In this document: positions 37,208 through 45,649 of the stretch, piece by piece
How the letters are laid out: each line of letters begins with the position of its first letter
How positions within the stretch are numbered: position 1 is the first letter of the stretch
NCBI RefSeq assembly: GCF_048159605.1
Contig: NZ_JBLREB010000001.1
Coordinates: forward strand, 1,054,001-1,118,000
Length of the DNA stretch: 64,000 nt
Reading direction: 5' to 3'
Source of the DNA: Ectobacillus polymachus
GTDB taxonomy: Bacteria > Bacillota > Bacilli > Bacillales > Bacillaceae_G
Notes under the pieces: generated by a model
Seen by the model: only the letters and a program-made list of their open reading frames with translations
The model's database searches: none
What the model was told of the DNA's origin: nothing
Program-made: the position numbers and the translations under genes

Positions 37208-37405
37208 TTATTTTGTAACGTTAGCAGCTTGTGGTCCACGAGCGCCTTGAACGATTTCAAAAGAAACTGTTTGGCCTTCTTCTAAAGTTTTGAAACCGTC
37301 ACCTTGGATTGCAGAGAAGTGAACGAATACATCGTCTTGACCTTCTACTTCAATGAAACCGAAACCTTTTTCTGCATTAAACCATTTAACTTTACCTTGT
37401 AACAT
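37208..37405 (-). CDS. Cold-shock protein (CspA/CspB family)
   Basis: 65 residues, the full family length. RNA-binding motifs RNP1 (KGFGFI) and RNP2 (VFVHF) are intact; begins MLQGKVKWFN. Acts as an RNA chaperone. AGGAGG is placed correctly before ATG 37405. The upstream ~150 bases may form the long leader usual for csp genes. Confidence 0.95.
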   Translation of the reverse strand: MLQGKVKWFNAEKGFGFIEVEGQDDVFVHFSAIQGDGFKTLEEGQTVSFEIVQGARGPQAANVTK

Positions 37406-37730
37406 AATTATTTTCCTCCTGCGTGGAATCATCCACATTGTATTACCATTCTTGCTCTTCATACTCTGTCAAGACGATGTTATTACAAACACTCTTTCAG
37501 TAATATACCGAACAAAAATAATTAACCTTATTATAACAGATGACTCATAAAAAAGAAATAAAGTTATTAAAAAAAATATAAAAACCAAACTATCACCTCA
37601 TTGCTTCCTATATCATATGGATGGTGAGAATCAAAGCCGTTTCATTTGGACAGTAGTCAAAGATCCACCTTGACTTGTCAGAATAATATGTTTATTATTT
37701 ATATAATTTCACACGTAAATTAAAGTACAA

Positions 37731-37776
37731 AAGGCACCTTCCGATATACAAAATGGATAGGTGCCTTATTTTATTT
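37731..37776 (+). terminator. Terminator-like hairpin ahead of the M20 gene
   Basis: AAGGCACCT (37731-37739) pairs with AGGTGCCTT (37759-37767), with an inner CC/GG pair, then ATTTTATTT. No plus-strand gene ends upstream, so it may attenuate the downstream amidohydrolase. Confidence 0.55.
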
Positions 37777-37826
37777 CCATGTATCAATATGAACTACCGT
37801 GATTATAATTGAAAGGAGATATTTCT

Positions 37827-38990
37827 ATGAACAAAGCTCCACTTCATACCATTGTTGCAAATTTACAAAATAAGCTAGTAGAAATTCGAAGACATTTACA
37901 TGAATATCCTGAGTTATCTAGAGAAGAATTTCAAACGTCAGCATACATTAAACAAATGCTAGAATCAGTGGAAATACCTATATTACCGTCATTACTCCAA
38001 ACGGGTGTTATTGCTGAAATCAAGGGAGAGGAATCAGACGGACCTATCATTGCTCTTCGTGCAGATATCGATGCATTACCGATTTTAGAGGAAACAACCC
38101 TCCCTTTTGCTTCAAAAATTCCTGGAAAGATGCATGCCTGTGGTCATGATTTCCATACCGCTTCGATACTTGGTGCAGCCTATTTATTAAAGCAGAAGGA
38201 AAAACAACTTCAAGGTACCGTACGATTTATCTTCCAGGCTGCGGAGGAAGATAGCAGCGGTGCTAAAGAAGTTATAGAAGCAGGATTATTAAAAGATGTA
38301 TCCGCAATTTTTGGCATGCATAACAAACCAGATCTTCCTGTAGGGACCATCGGTATTTCAGAGGAACCGCTAATGGCAAGTGTAGACCGATTTGAAATAC
38401 AAATTGATGGAAAAGGTACACATGCAGCTATCCCACATGCTGGTATCGATCCAATTGTGGCAGCATCACATATTATTTTAGCCTTGCAATCCATTGTCAG
38501 TCGAAATGTAAGCCCTCTTCACAGTGCAGTAATAAGTGTAACAAATCTCCATGCAGGCAATACATGGAATGTAATACCGAAAACTGTCAAATTAGAAGGT
38601 ACCGTTCGAACATTTCAAGACAACGTACGCAACACCATTTTTGAAAAAATTCAACAAATAATACAAGGGGTCGCATCAGCCTTAGGAGTAACAGCAGTTT
38701 TGCGTAGATATCCTGGACCTCCTCCTATTCAAAATAATCCATTGCTTGCAGGACTATGCACACAAGCAGCAAGCTTGAATGGAATTTCCGTTATCGAACC
38801 CGTCCCTTCCATGGCAGGCGAAGATTTTGCCTTTTATCAAAGAGAAGTTCCTGGCTTTTTCGTTTTTATGGGAACATCAGGAACAGAAGAATGGCACCAT
38901 CCTGCCTTCACATTAGATGAACGCGCTCTTTCCATTAGCTCTCACTATTTTGCAACACTAGCAGAAAAGGCACTCATCCAATTGAAATAA
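37827..38990 (+). CDS. M20 family amidohydrolase
   Basis: 387 residues. Removes acyl groups from N-acyl amino acids or similar amides. The di-metal site is visible in MHACGHDFHTAS (about 97-108), QAAEEDSSGA (about 133), the His of FGMHN and the C-terminal His in EEWHHP. VEIRRHLHEYPELSREEFQT at the N-terminus is typical of hippurate/N-acyl-amino-acid hydrolases. ATG 37827 lies after AAAGGAGAT. Confidence 0.87.
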   Translation: MNKAPLHTIVANLQNKLVEIRRHLHEYPELSREEFQTSAYIKQMLESVEIPILPSLLQTGVIAEIKGEESDGPIIALRADIDALPILEETTLPFASKIPGKMHACGHDFHTASILGAAYLLKQKEKQLQGTVRFIFQAAEEDSSGAKEVIEAGLLKDVSAIFGMHNKPDLPVGTIGISEEPLMASVDRFEIQIDGKGTHAAIPHAGIDPIVAASHIILALQSIVSRNVSPLHSAVISVTNLHAGNTWNVIPKTVKLEGTVRTFQDNVRNTIFEKIQQIIQGVASALGVTAVLRRYPGPPPIQNNPLLAGLCTQAASLNGISVIEPVPSMAGEDFAFYQREVPGFFVFMGTSGTEEWHHPAFTLDERALSISSHYFATLAEKALIQLK

Positions 38991-39110
38991 TAAAATGCAA
39001 AATTCGTATTTTCCTATATTAAAGGATGAAGCTGGCTAGGATCATGACCAGCTTCATCCCAAAATAGGATCCTGTCTAGTTCACATAATTTTGATCGACG
39101 GTTATGTTTG

Positions 39111-39374
39111 TTATAAAGAGTCAACATAATTTTTAGCTTCAAGTAATGATAGTTCCAGAACCTCTCGTGCTTTCTTAATAGCTTCAATTTTTTCTCCGTC
39201 TTTAACTAACTGACGAAGTTCTTCGTTAATTGCATGTTCCGGAACACCCACTTGTTTAGCAATTTGCTCCAATTTATATTCTGTTCGCTTTAATCTTTTA
39301 TTGACCCGATTTATATAGTCTGAAATATATAGTATTCCAAAAACAAGTAATGCCATTATCATCCAAGAATTCAT
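39111..39374 (-). CDS. Membrane-anchored protein with L7/L12 C-terminal-like domain
   Basis: 87 residues. One N-terminal transmembrane helix (about 4-20), then a helical linker and KIEAIKKAREVLELSLLEAKNYVDSL, which resembles the C-terminal domain of ribosomal protein L7/L12. Such small proteins are common in the B. cereus group and are not the ribosomal protein itself. Function unknown. GGGGG precedes the ATG. Confidence 0.68.
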   Translation of the reverse strand: MNSWMIMALLVFGILYISDYINRVNKRLKRTEYKLEQIAKQVGVPEHAINEELRQLVKDGEKIEAIKKAREVLELSLLEAKNYVDSL

Positions 39375-39567
39375 ATTAATCCCCCTTTTTCAAAATAATT
39401 CACTATCTATTTTATAAGAATAAACCATAAATCCCCTTTATGAATAACACATTTATGTGAAGGTAACAGACGTATGGATGGATGAAAGAGCCCGATTTTA
39501 TCATCCCTTCTGCCCTTGAATATGGTAAAATTTACACAATATTCACTTTTTTATGAGGGGGATTTTC

Positions 39568-40320
39568 TTGGACACACTGTTTTTTACACTACTTGGGATA
39601 GGAATCGTATCTGCATTTATAGGAACGTTAGCAGGTGGTGGTGGATTAATCACCTTACCAGCTATGATGCTCGTAGGCGTACCTATTCAGATTGGGATAG
39701 CAACCAATAAATTTTCATCGGGGGTCGCAGCACTGACAAGTATATTTTACTTACTAAAAAATAAGCAGCTACGAATGAAAACAATCATTGTGAATGTCTG
39801 TATTGCTTTTACTGGAGGAATTTGCGGGGCACTCATTACCTCTCATATTACAGAACAAACGATGAATATTGTTGCCTTAATCTTATTGATATTTGCTTTC
39901 ATTGTGACATTGAAAAATAAGCAATGGGTATCTTCTGCCCTGGGACAAGCTAAAACTTCTACTATTGTGAGTAATGCCGTGCCCTTCTTTATAGCTGCTT
40001 ATGACGGCGGATTTGGTCCTGGATCTTCAACATTTGGAATCCTACACTACATGAATCAAAAAAATACGTATATGAAAGCAGTTCAACTTACAAGAGTTTT
40101 AATTTTTGGGAGTTGTTGCGGAGCATTTATCGTATTTTACCAAACAGGATTTGTCCAATGGAATTATGCAATTGCAATGGCAGTCGGATCTGCAATCGGA
40201 TCGCAAATCGGATTACTTGCATTACCCAGGGTTCCATTAAGAGTTGCTAAATCCTTATTGATTACCATTATTTTTCTACTAATAGGACAAGTAGTATGGG
40301 ATTGCATAAAGGGTTTCTAA
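39568..40320 (+). CDS. TauE/SafE family permease
   Basis: 250 residues, about seven helices. Two half-repeats with GTLAGGGGLITLPAMM near 20 and YDGGFGPGSSTFG near 145 mark the TauE/SafE (COG0730) family of sulfur-compound or organic-acid exporters. The likely start is TTG 39568, six bases after AGGGGG; ATG 39553 is in frame but has no site. Confidence 0.82.
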   Translation: MDTLFFTLLGIGIVSAFIGTLAGGGGLITLPAMMLVGVPIQIGIATNKFSSGVAALTSIFYLLKNKQLRMKTIIVNVCIAFTGGICGALITSHITEQTMNIVALILLIFAFIVTLKNKQWVSSALGQAKTSTIVSNAVPFFIAAYDGGFGPGSSTFGILHYMNQKNTYMKAVQLTRVLIFGSCCGAFIVFYQTGFVQWNYAIAMAVGSAIGSQIGLLALPRVPLRVAKSLLITIIFLLIGQVVWDCIKGF

Positions 40321-40416
40321 TTAGTAGTGCTTATTAAAGCTTCACAAACATGAAATTAACAATGGGACTTCTAAGTTGAACCCCATTACTTAAAAACAAG
40401 AATAAAATTTACATAG

Positions 40417-40454
40417 GATACTCTATGATTTGAACAACAATAATTAATAATGTG
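40417..40454 (+). repeat. Dispersed 38-nt repeat, copy 1
   Basis: Begins GATACTCTATGATTTGAA and ends AATTAATAATGTG. It matches 42825-42862 at 34 of 38 positions by eye. Confidence 0.6.
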
Positions 40455-40531
40455 GGGCTCAGCCACATCTCCATCAAGCTAAGATACCAAATAGGCCACG
40501 CTTTAAGCACAAAAGTAGATACCTGCATTTC

Positions 40532-40667
40532 TTTATCAACGAAAATAGATGGTTTATCGACGAAAATTACTACTTATCGACGAAAACAGAATGTTTATCG
40601 ACGACTTTTACCCTTTTATCGACGAAAATGGAATGGTTATCGATTTTTCGTGTTTTATCGACAAAAA
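40532..40667 (+). repeat. Array of seven TTTATCGACGAAAA repeats at ~21-bp spacing
   Basis: Units begin at 40532, 40553, 40573, 40594, 40615, 40636 and 40654, so the steps are 21, 20, 21, 21, 21 and 18 bp. The core TTATCGACGAAAA is exact in three units and one to four bases off in the others; the 6-8 bp between units are unrelated. A weak eighth unit may lie at 40671. Confidence 0.8.
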
Positions 40668-40957
40668 CCATTACTAGACGAATGGCAGTTCTGAGCAAAA
40701 AAGGAGCCCTGGAATACGTTAACAACGCTTTTTCCGAAACTTCCCCTCCCCACTTTCATTATATATCGGAATAAACATACATATCCAACAAGTCCGAGTC
40801 AAAGATAATTTATTTAATGATATATGCTTAGAAAAGCCCGTTTCTATAAAAATATATTAATGTCTATTATACATGTCCACTTCTTTAACCATGAAACAGA
40901 ATACTCTAATCCTGTAAAAGCTTTTACAAAATTATAAGGAGGGAGGAATTTTTTGGT

Positions 40958-41731
40958 ATGAATGAAAATAATCAAGTAAATCAACCCATGGACCCCCCAG
41001 GACCTTGTACAGTAAATACAACACCTCTTAGTTCATTTACGAATATAAATACTCCCACAGTTACTGGATTCGCTGTTACGGCATTTATTAAGGTTCCTGT
41101 TGTTACGGTAGAGACAACAATCCAAATTCCTTTAGAGGCGACGATTACCCTTACGCCTGCAGCAACTGAAATTAAAAGAGTGAAAAAAAATGTATTTCTG
41201 GATCAAGTGAAACTTATTCCAGTTGCATTTACTCGTATTGATGAAACTGACTTTTTTAACGTGAGAAGAGCTAAATTATTTGTAGCAGGGCATATTCGAA
41301 AAAATATTGAATATACTACGTCAGGGAGTAGCGCTGGATGTACTACAGCACTTCAAGATAGAGTGGTCGATATTAATTTTTCTGGTTTTACAGACATATT
41401 ACATTTTAACAATTTTCCAATCATCGGTATTTCTGAAACTGCCGAGGCTAATTTCCTTAGTGAAACAAACAACTTAAATGCTCGTTTGGATAAATTTTTC
41501 TTCCAAAATCTTGTCAAATTCAATGAACAGCCATTCGGTGAGTTAGTAGCTGCAAACTTCTTTGAACTTGATTTTTCACCAACGGTGGCAACTCCTGAGG
41601 CACCTTTTAGCACGTTGACAGAAAAAATCGTCCTGGAACTTACTATAAAAGTATTACAAAATCAGCAGCTTGCCATTGAAGCTGTTCCAGTAGTACCTAG
41701 GCTTGAGGGACTCACTCCTCCAGCATCTTAA
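40958..41731 (+). CDS. Spore-surface-like protein with SPOCS/DUF3794-type domain
   Basis: 257 residues. The centre, IKRVKKNVFLDQVKLIPV followed by LFVAGHIRKNIEYTT, resembles SPOCS (DUF3794) domains found in spore coat and exosporium proteins. The N-terminal half is Thr/Val/Pro-rich, and VVTVETTIQIPLEA is typical of these proteins. No signal peptide or membrane helix. GGAGGGAGG precedes the ATG. A spore-surface role is inferred from the domain. Confidence 0.62.
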   Translation: MNENNQVNQPMDPPGPCTVNTTPLSSFTNINTPTVTGFAVTAFIKVPVVTVETTIQIPLEATITLTPAATEIKRVKKNVFLDQVKLIPVAFTRIDETDFFNVRRAKLFVAGHIRKNIEYTTSGSSAGCTTALQDRVVDINFSGFTDILHFNNFPIIGISETAEANFLSETNNLNARLDKFFFQNLVKFNEQPFGELVAANFFELDFSPTVATPEAPFSTLTEKIVLELTIKVLQNQQLAIEAVPVVPRLEGLTPPAS

Positions 41732-41757
41732 TGGAGTTTCCTCAACATATTTAAGAC

Positions 41758-41796
41758 AAAAAGGATCCGTTTCTTTTAAACAGGTCCTTTTTGTAC
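41758..41796 (+). terminator. Terminator after the SPOCS-like gene
   Basis: AAAAAGGA/TCCTTTTT with inner GTTT/AAAC pairing, ending in TTTTTG. Confidence 0.72.
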
Positions 41797-41952
41797 TTGC
41801 GTTTAAATGCCATATATGTGTGAATGTCTTATAATAGATACTCATTCTTTAAGACAAACGCAAAATACATAGCCTGCTGCTCATTATACTTTCTATACCC
41901 GTTTATGTACTGACTCCTTTTTATCTGGTGAAGGGGTTTTTATACGAACCGA

Positions 41953-42534
41953 CTACTCCATTGTCTTTATCGCTAAAAGAATACCTGTTGCCCAATCTAC
42001 TTCTGTTATGACTAAATCTCTTCTTTCTCTTAATTTATTAAGAAGCTTAGGTGCTTTAATTCTGTATTCCTCAGGTACACTCCTATCCGGAAGTAAATCA
42101 TGAATGACGTAAAATCCTCCTACGTTTAAATGGTCTAATGTCTTATCCAACAGTTCAAATTTCCCTGGCCATGTATCTGCAAAAATAAAATCGAATGTCT
42201 CTTCCATATTTCGAATAAATATTGCACCGTCCTCACATCGAAAAGAAATTCGTTTATCATTCCCTAAATAGGTTTTTGCAATGTCTAACAATTGCGGATT
42301 TATATCCACCGTTATGAGCGTACTATCCCCATCCATTCCATCTACAATCCATGCTGCGGATGCACCAGATCCCGTTCCAAGTTCTAAAAATTTCCCCTTT
42401 GCTTTTGATGATGCTAATCCTTTTAGTAGATACCCCGTCTTTGGGTCACAAGATTGATGAAATCCCTGTAATTTCGAATGTTCTACAATTTTATCGTAAA
42501 GGCTTAGTGATTTCATCAGCGTCTCTTTTTCCAT
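41953..42534 (-). CDS. SAM-dependent O-methyltransferase-like protein
   Basis: 193 residues. Motif I FLELGTGSGASAAWI (about 49-63), then LITVDINP and FDFIFADTWPGKFELLDKTLDHLNVGGFYVIHD, as in small class I O-methyltransferases. The methyl acceptor is unknown. AAGGGGCT precedes the ATG. Its transcript starts with a SAM-I riboswitch (42588-42741), so it responds to SAM supply, unusual for an enzyme that uses SAM. Confidence 0.82.
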   Translation of the reverse strand: MEKETLMKSLSLYDKIVEHSKLQGFHQSCDPKTGYLLKGLASSKAKGKFLELGTGSGASAAWIVDGMDGDSTLITVDINPQLLDIAKTYLGNDKRISFRCEDGAIFIRNMEETFDFIFADTWPGKFELLDKTLDHLNVGGFYVIHDLLPDRSVPEEYRIKAPKLLNKLRERRDLVITEVDWATGILLAIKTME

Positions 42535-42587
42535 TTTACATAGCCCCTTCCATGAATATTCCTAAGATTCAAGTTATAAAACAAAAT

Positions 42588-42616
42588 AAAAAGTGGCCTC
42601 TTTATTAAGAGGCCAC
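42588..42616 (-). terminator. Riboswitch terminator
   Basis: GTGGCCTCTT/AAGAGGCCAC with a 4-nt loop, followed by TTTTTATTTTG on the minus strand; the expression platform of the SAM riboswitch. Confidence 0.88.
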
Positions 42617-42741
42617 GCGTTCACGGATTCGACCTCTTATCTCCCAAAGCATTTGCTCTGCTGGAATTAGCACCTTCCTAACGATATTAGGGGTTGCTGA
42701 GGCTTCAAAGGGCCAATCCCTCCACCTCTCTAGATAAGAAT
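42588..42741 (-). promoter_or_regulatory. SAM-I (S-box) riboswitch
   Basis: The minus strand reads CTTATCTAGAGAGGTGGAGG, then GCCTCAGCAACC, a loop ending GGAAGGTGCTAATTCC, and the closing GGGAGATAAGAG; these are the conserved S-box segments in order. P1 pairs CTTATC near 42738 with GATAAG near 42638. The terminator at 42588-42616 follows. SAM binding should stop transcription of the methyltransferase gene starting 54 bases further on. Confidence 0.93.
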
Positions 42742-42792
42742 TCATATTCAATACAGATATAATTGGATATACTATACAATTAAGTATAATTT

Positions 42793-42821
42793 ATAATAAA
42801 TCGTTTTGTCACTTTCGTCAA
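42793..42821 (-). promoter_or_regulatory. Candidate promoter of the SAM-riboswitch transcript
   Basis: TTGACG (42821-42816), 17-bp spacer, TATTAT (42798-42793) on the minus strand. Confidence 0.55.
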
Positions 42822-42824
42822 TCT

Positions 42825-42862
42825 GATACTCTACGATTCGAATAACAATAATTAATAAAGTG
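42825..42862 (+). repeat. Dispersed 38-nt repeat, copy 2
   Basis: Begins GATACTCTACGATTCGAA and ends AATTAATAAAGTG; see 40417-40454. It lies just upstream of the riboswitch promoter. Confidence 0.6.
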
Positions 42863-43005
42863 AAACTCCCCCCTCGCCATTTCCGTTATGCCCTAAACTT
42901 GGAATACAGTTGACGTTACAGGACTTATTCGTTCATAATACGTATATTGATTACAAAGGTAATTTCTATCTATCTTACCTATATTTTTCTATGGAGATGA
43001 AGCAA

Positions 43006-43707
43006 ATGGCGTGGCAAGATATGACAATTCGGCTGCTTGTAGCTATACTTACCGGTGCATGTATCGGTACCGAACGACAATGGCGTCACCGAATGGCTGG
43101 AATACGTACAAATGCTCTTGTTTCCCTTGGAGCATGTTTATTCGTCATTTTATCGGTTATGTCAACAGGAGATAATAGTCCAACTCGAATTGCCGCACAA
43201 GTAGTGAGTGGCGTCGGCTTTCTAGGCGGCGGTGTGATCATACGAGAAGGGTTTAGCGTTCGCGGATTAAATACAGCTGCTACTCTTTGGTGTTCTGCAG
43301 CCGTTGGTACATTAGTTGGAGCAGGATTTATGAAACTGAGTATTATAGGTGCAATTGGCGTAGTATTAGCAAATGTTCTCCTTCGTCCTATTGCGTTATT
43401 CATGAATAGAAAATCAAAGGATCAGTCGCAAGAAAATCTCTTCTATGAAGTGAATATCACTTGTCTACATGAACATGAAACCGTTATACGTACTGCTTTA
43501 TCTAAAATGATACTTTCAGAAGGAATAGCCTTACAAGAACTGTATAGTGAGGAAATTGAAAGTGGAAGTAAAGTATCCATAATGGCTTTGCTTCATAGCG
43601 ATCAGTCGAAAGCCCTGCTAATCGAACAAATTGTTAGTAAATTAAAACTTGAACATGATATTATCGCAATTGGATGGAAAACCCTTTCAGAGCAAGAAGG
43701 CGATTAA
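43006..43707 (+). CDS. mgtC: MgtC/SapB family membrane protein
   Basis: 233 residues with four to five helices. TGACIGTERQWRHRMAGIRTNALVSLGA (15-42) and GVGFLGGGVIIREGFSVRGLNTAATLW are the defining MgtC segments; a soluble ACT-like C-terminal part of about 80 residues follows. MgtC proteins are linked to magnesium homeostasis and growth in low Mg2+. ATG 43006 lies after GGAGATG; the longer frame from 42910 has no site. Confidence 0.87.
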   Translation: MAWQDMTIRLLVAILTGACIGTERQWRHRMAGIRTNALVSLGACLFVILSVMSTGDNSPTRIAAQVVSGVGFLGGGVIIREGFSVRGLNTAATLWCSAAVGTLVGAGFMKLSIIGAIGVVLANVLLRPIALFMNRKSKDQSQENLFYEVNITCLHEHETVIRTALSKMILSEGIALQELYSEEIESGSKVSIMALLHSDQSKALLIEQIVSKLKLEHDIIAIGWKTLSEQEGD

Positions 43708-43794
43708 GATGAACATCCGTTATACTTTGTGATCCCTTTCATATCTTAATCCCCTTACTGTCTGCGATAATAACAAAATAGCGAATTCAAAAAC

Positions 43795-43825
43795 AACACC
43801 ATCTGTTTTTTTCAGATGGTGTTTT
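43795..43825. terminator. Bidirectional terminator
   Basis: AACACCATCTG/CAGATGGTGTT with a T7 loop, T-rich on both strands; between mgtC and the small Gly/Tyr-rich gene. Confidence 0.8.
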
Positions 43826-43882
43826 CTTAAATAATAGTTTTTAGGTCTTGCGTATTCAAATTTTCCTAATCCTACATTCCTC

Positions 43883-44041
43883 TTAATACACTTGATATAC
43901 ATAGCCATACATATCATACGGATAATACGGATATGGATAACCATAACCATATCCAGGTGTTAGCAATGCCCCCGTCGCTAATCCCCCAAAGCCTCCGAAA
44001 AACGGACGACCAAAACCTCCTATAATTCGCTCATCACTCAT
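43883..44041 (-). CDS. Small Gly/Tyr-rich protein, possibly spore-coat associated
   Basis: 52 residues: MSDERIIGGFGRPFFGGFGG, a short hydrophobic part, then GYGYGYPYPYYPYDMYGYVYQVY. AAGGAGGG lies nine bases before ATG 44041. Gly- and Tyr-rich peptides of this kind are common among Bacillus spore-coat and exosporium proteins. It is divergent from the spoVA2 operon, which fits a sporulation context. No family name is offered. Confidence 0.65.
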   Translation of the reverse strand: MSDERIIGGFGRPFFGGFGGLATGALLTPGYGYGYPYPYYPYDMYGYVYQVY

Positions 44042-44356
44042 TGCTTGTTTCCCTCCTTTTCATTCTTGCATGTTGTATACATAATTACGTTATTCTGGAC
44101 AATTGTAATAGGAATAGGCAATTTTCTTACTACTACATGAAAAGGACAAGAGAAACAAACCTATTAATATTCGTTTTTCACTACATAGTATCTTTTGCAA
44201 AATCCAGACGAATATACTATAAACTCCTCTATACAATCATCTGGTTTTATTTTCCACTTTTACAACTATCCAAATGGAATATTTTACAATTATAGATTTA
44301 CCAAGAAACGTACATTCTATATTTGACTTTAAATTCACGTAAGGAGGAATTGACGA
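44042..44356. other. Intergenic region upstream of the spoVA2 operon
   Basis: No convincing gene. The motif CATTCTA at 44313-44319, 38 bases before the first gene, resembles the -10 of forespore sigma-G promoters, but a matching -35 is not clear. Confidence 0.4.
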
Positions 44357-44560
44357 ATGACAGTAATTAATCAATTAAAACAAACGGTTTCTGGATTAAA
44401 AAGTGCACAAGCTAGCCTTGAAGGATTTGCACTTGCTACTGATAACCAACAAGCAAAGCAAACCTATAAAAATGCTGCTCAGCAGACCCAAACGGTCATT
44501 GATACTTTGGCACCGCGTGTACACGATGTGGAACAAGAAGAGCCGCAATATAAGGCCTAA
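44357..44560 (+). CDS. DUF1657 protein (first gene of spoVA2 operon)
   Basis: 67 residues, helical, MTVINQLKQTVSGLKSAQAS, ending DVEQEEPQYKA. DUF1657 proteins occur almost only in spoVA2-type operons; role unknown. AAGGAGG precedes the ATG. A terminator hairpin follows (44614-44642), so this first gene may be more strongly expressed than the rest. Confidence 0.82.
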   Translation: MTVINQLKQTVSGLKSAQASLEGFALATDNQQAKQTYKNAAQQTQTVIDTLAPRVHDVEQEEPQYKA

Positions 44561-44613
44561 CTTTCTTAAACCATTTTTCGCTTATGGATTATGTATTAAT
44601 TTTACAAATTAAG

Positions 44614-44642
44614 AAAAAGGGTGATACATCATCACCCTTTTT
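44614..44642 (+). terminator. Intra-operon terminator-like hairpin
   Basis: AAAAAGGGTGAT/ATCACCCTTTTT with a 5-nt loop, between the first DUF1657 gene and the YhcN/YlaJ gene. Confidence 0.75.
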
Positions 44643-44685
44643 CTCCAACCTATCCTGCTATCCTATTACGAAATGGACTGATCGT

Positions 44686-45150
44686 ATGTTAAAAACAAAG
44701 CTGCTCCCGTGCTGCGTCATATTTCTACTGTTACCAAGCTTCTTATTAGGATGTGCGATGCAAAAAGAATATAAAACTACAAAAGAAAAAAACATACAAG
44801 TATCCAATGTAAGTACAATCGATGACCAATCCCCATCTATGCAGGCGCAAAAACAAATATCTGCCATTAACGGGATTGTAGACGTAAAGGCTGTAAATAT
44901 AGGAAATAATCTTTATGTAGCTGCTAAACCTACTCAATTTAAACGATTACAATTAAACTCATTGCGAGATGAAATTTCAAAGCAATTAAAGGCATCCTTT
45001 CCTACCTACCAATATCACATTAGCTTAGACAGTAAAATTTATAAGTTGGTAGGGCAGCTGCAGAATGATGTGAATAAGAAAGAAGTTAACGCTGTTGTAA
45101 TTGCAAAAAAAGCAAAAAAAATCGAGTCGGAAATGAATTCTGATACATAA
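44686..45150 (+). CDS. YhcN/YlaJ-family spore lipoprotein
   Basis: 154 residues. Signal peptide with lipobox LLGC (Cys about 22). The mature part, ISAINGIVDVKAVNIGNNLYVAAKP, is the YhcN/YlaJ pattern of sporulation lipoproteins. ATG 44686 has only a weak ribosome site, so the start is tentative. It is the second gene of the spoVA2 order. Confidence 0.78.
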   Translation: MLKTKLLPCCVIFLLLPSFLLGCAMQKEYKTTKEKNIQVSNVSTIDDQSPSMQAQKQISAINGIVDVKAVNIGNNLYVAAKPTQFKRLQLNSLRDEISKQLKASFPTYQYHISLDSKIYKLVGQLQNDVNKKEVNAVVIAKKAKKIESEMNSDT

Positions 45151-45172
45151 CGAATTGGAATGGTGATAGAAA

Positions 45173-45649
45173 ATGGCAAGTAAACAAAAAAATATGACAC
45201 CTGTGCAGCAAGAATATCAAACGCTCGCAAAGGAGTATGAAACAAAACGACCCATATTCAAAAACTGTGTCAAAGCATTTTTTGTTGGCGGGTTTATCTG
45301 TTTAATCGGTCAGTTTATAGCAACATTTTATACAAACTTTTTTGACTTTACGGAGCGATCTGCAGGTAATCCAACAGTTGCAACTCTTATATTTATTTCC
45401 ATGTTACTAACTGGATTTGGTGTATATGATCGCATTGCACAGTTTGGCGGTGCAGGTACAGCTGTTCCTGTTACTGGATTTGGAAATTCTGTTATTTCCG
45501 CTTGTATTGAACATCGTAGTGAAGGATTTGTCTTAGGTGTCGGTGGAAATATGTTTAAATTAGCTGGTTCCGTTATTCTATTTGGAACTTTTTCAGCATT
45601 TGTAATTGCTACGATTAAAACCATATTGATTCATTGGGGAGGGTTTTAA
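45173..45649 (+). CDS. spoVAC: Stage V sporulation protein AC
   Basis: 158 residues with four helices. Part of the inner-membrane SpoVA channel that moves Ca-dipicolinate into the forespore and releases it in germination. Signatures: GFICLIGQF near 45, FGGAGTAVPVTGFGNSV near 100 and EGFVLGVGGNMFKLAGSVI. The stop is followed directly by the spoVAD ATG. Confidence 0.92.
   Translation: MASKQKNMTPVQQEYQTLAKEYETKRPIFKNCVKAFFVGGFICLIGQFIATFYTNFFDFTERSAGNPTVATLIFISMLLTGFGVYDRIAQFGGAGTAVPVTGFGNSVISACIEHRSEGFVLGVGGNMFKLAGSVILFGTFSAFVIATIKTILIHWGGF

Larger units (their letters stand above)
40321..40957. other. Intergenic region with repeat array
   Basis: No convincing gene in 637 bases. It holds a copy of a dispersed 38-nt repeat (40417-40454) and the 21-bp-spaced array (40532-40667). 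A frame of 80 codons over the array shifts in and out of the repeat and has no ribosome site. Confidence 0.7.

Noticed and set aside
40532..40667. CRISPR array
   Set aside because: Units are 13-14 bp with 6-8 bp gaps, far too short for repeat and spacer, and no cas gene is near.
40452..40694. 80-codon plus-strand frame across the box array
   Set aside because: No ribosome site; its apparent peptide repeats come from the DNA boxes, and frame changes between boxes break the pattern.
44041..44295. 84-codon plus-strand frame before the spoVA2 operon
   Set aside because: Starts on the reverse of a real start codon and has low-complexity hydrophobic sequence without a ribosome site.
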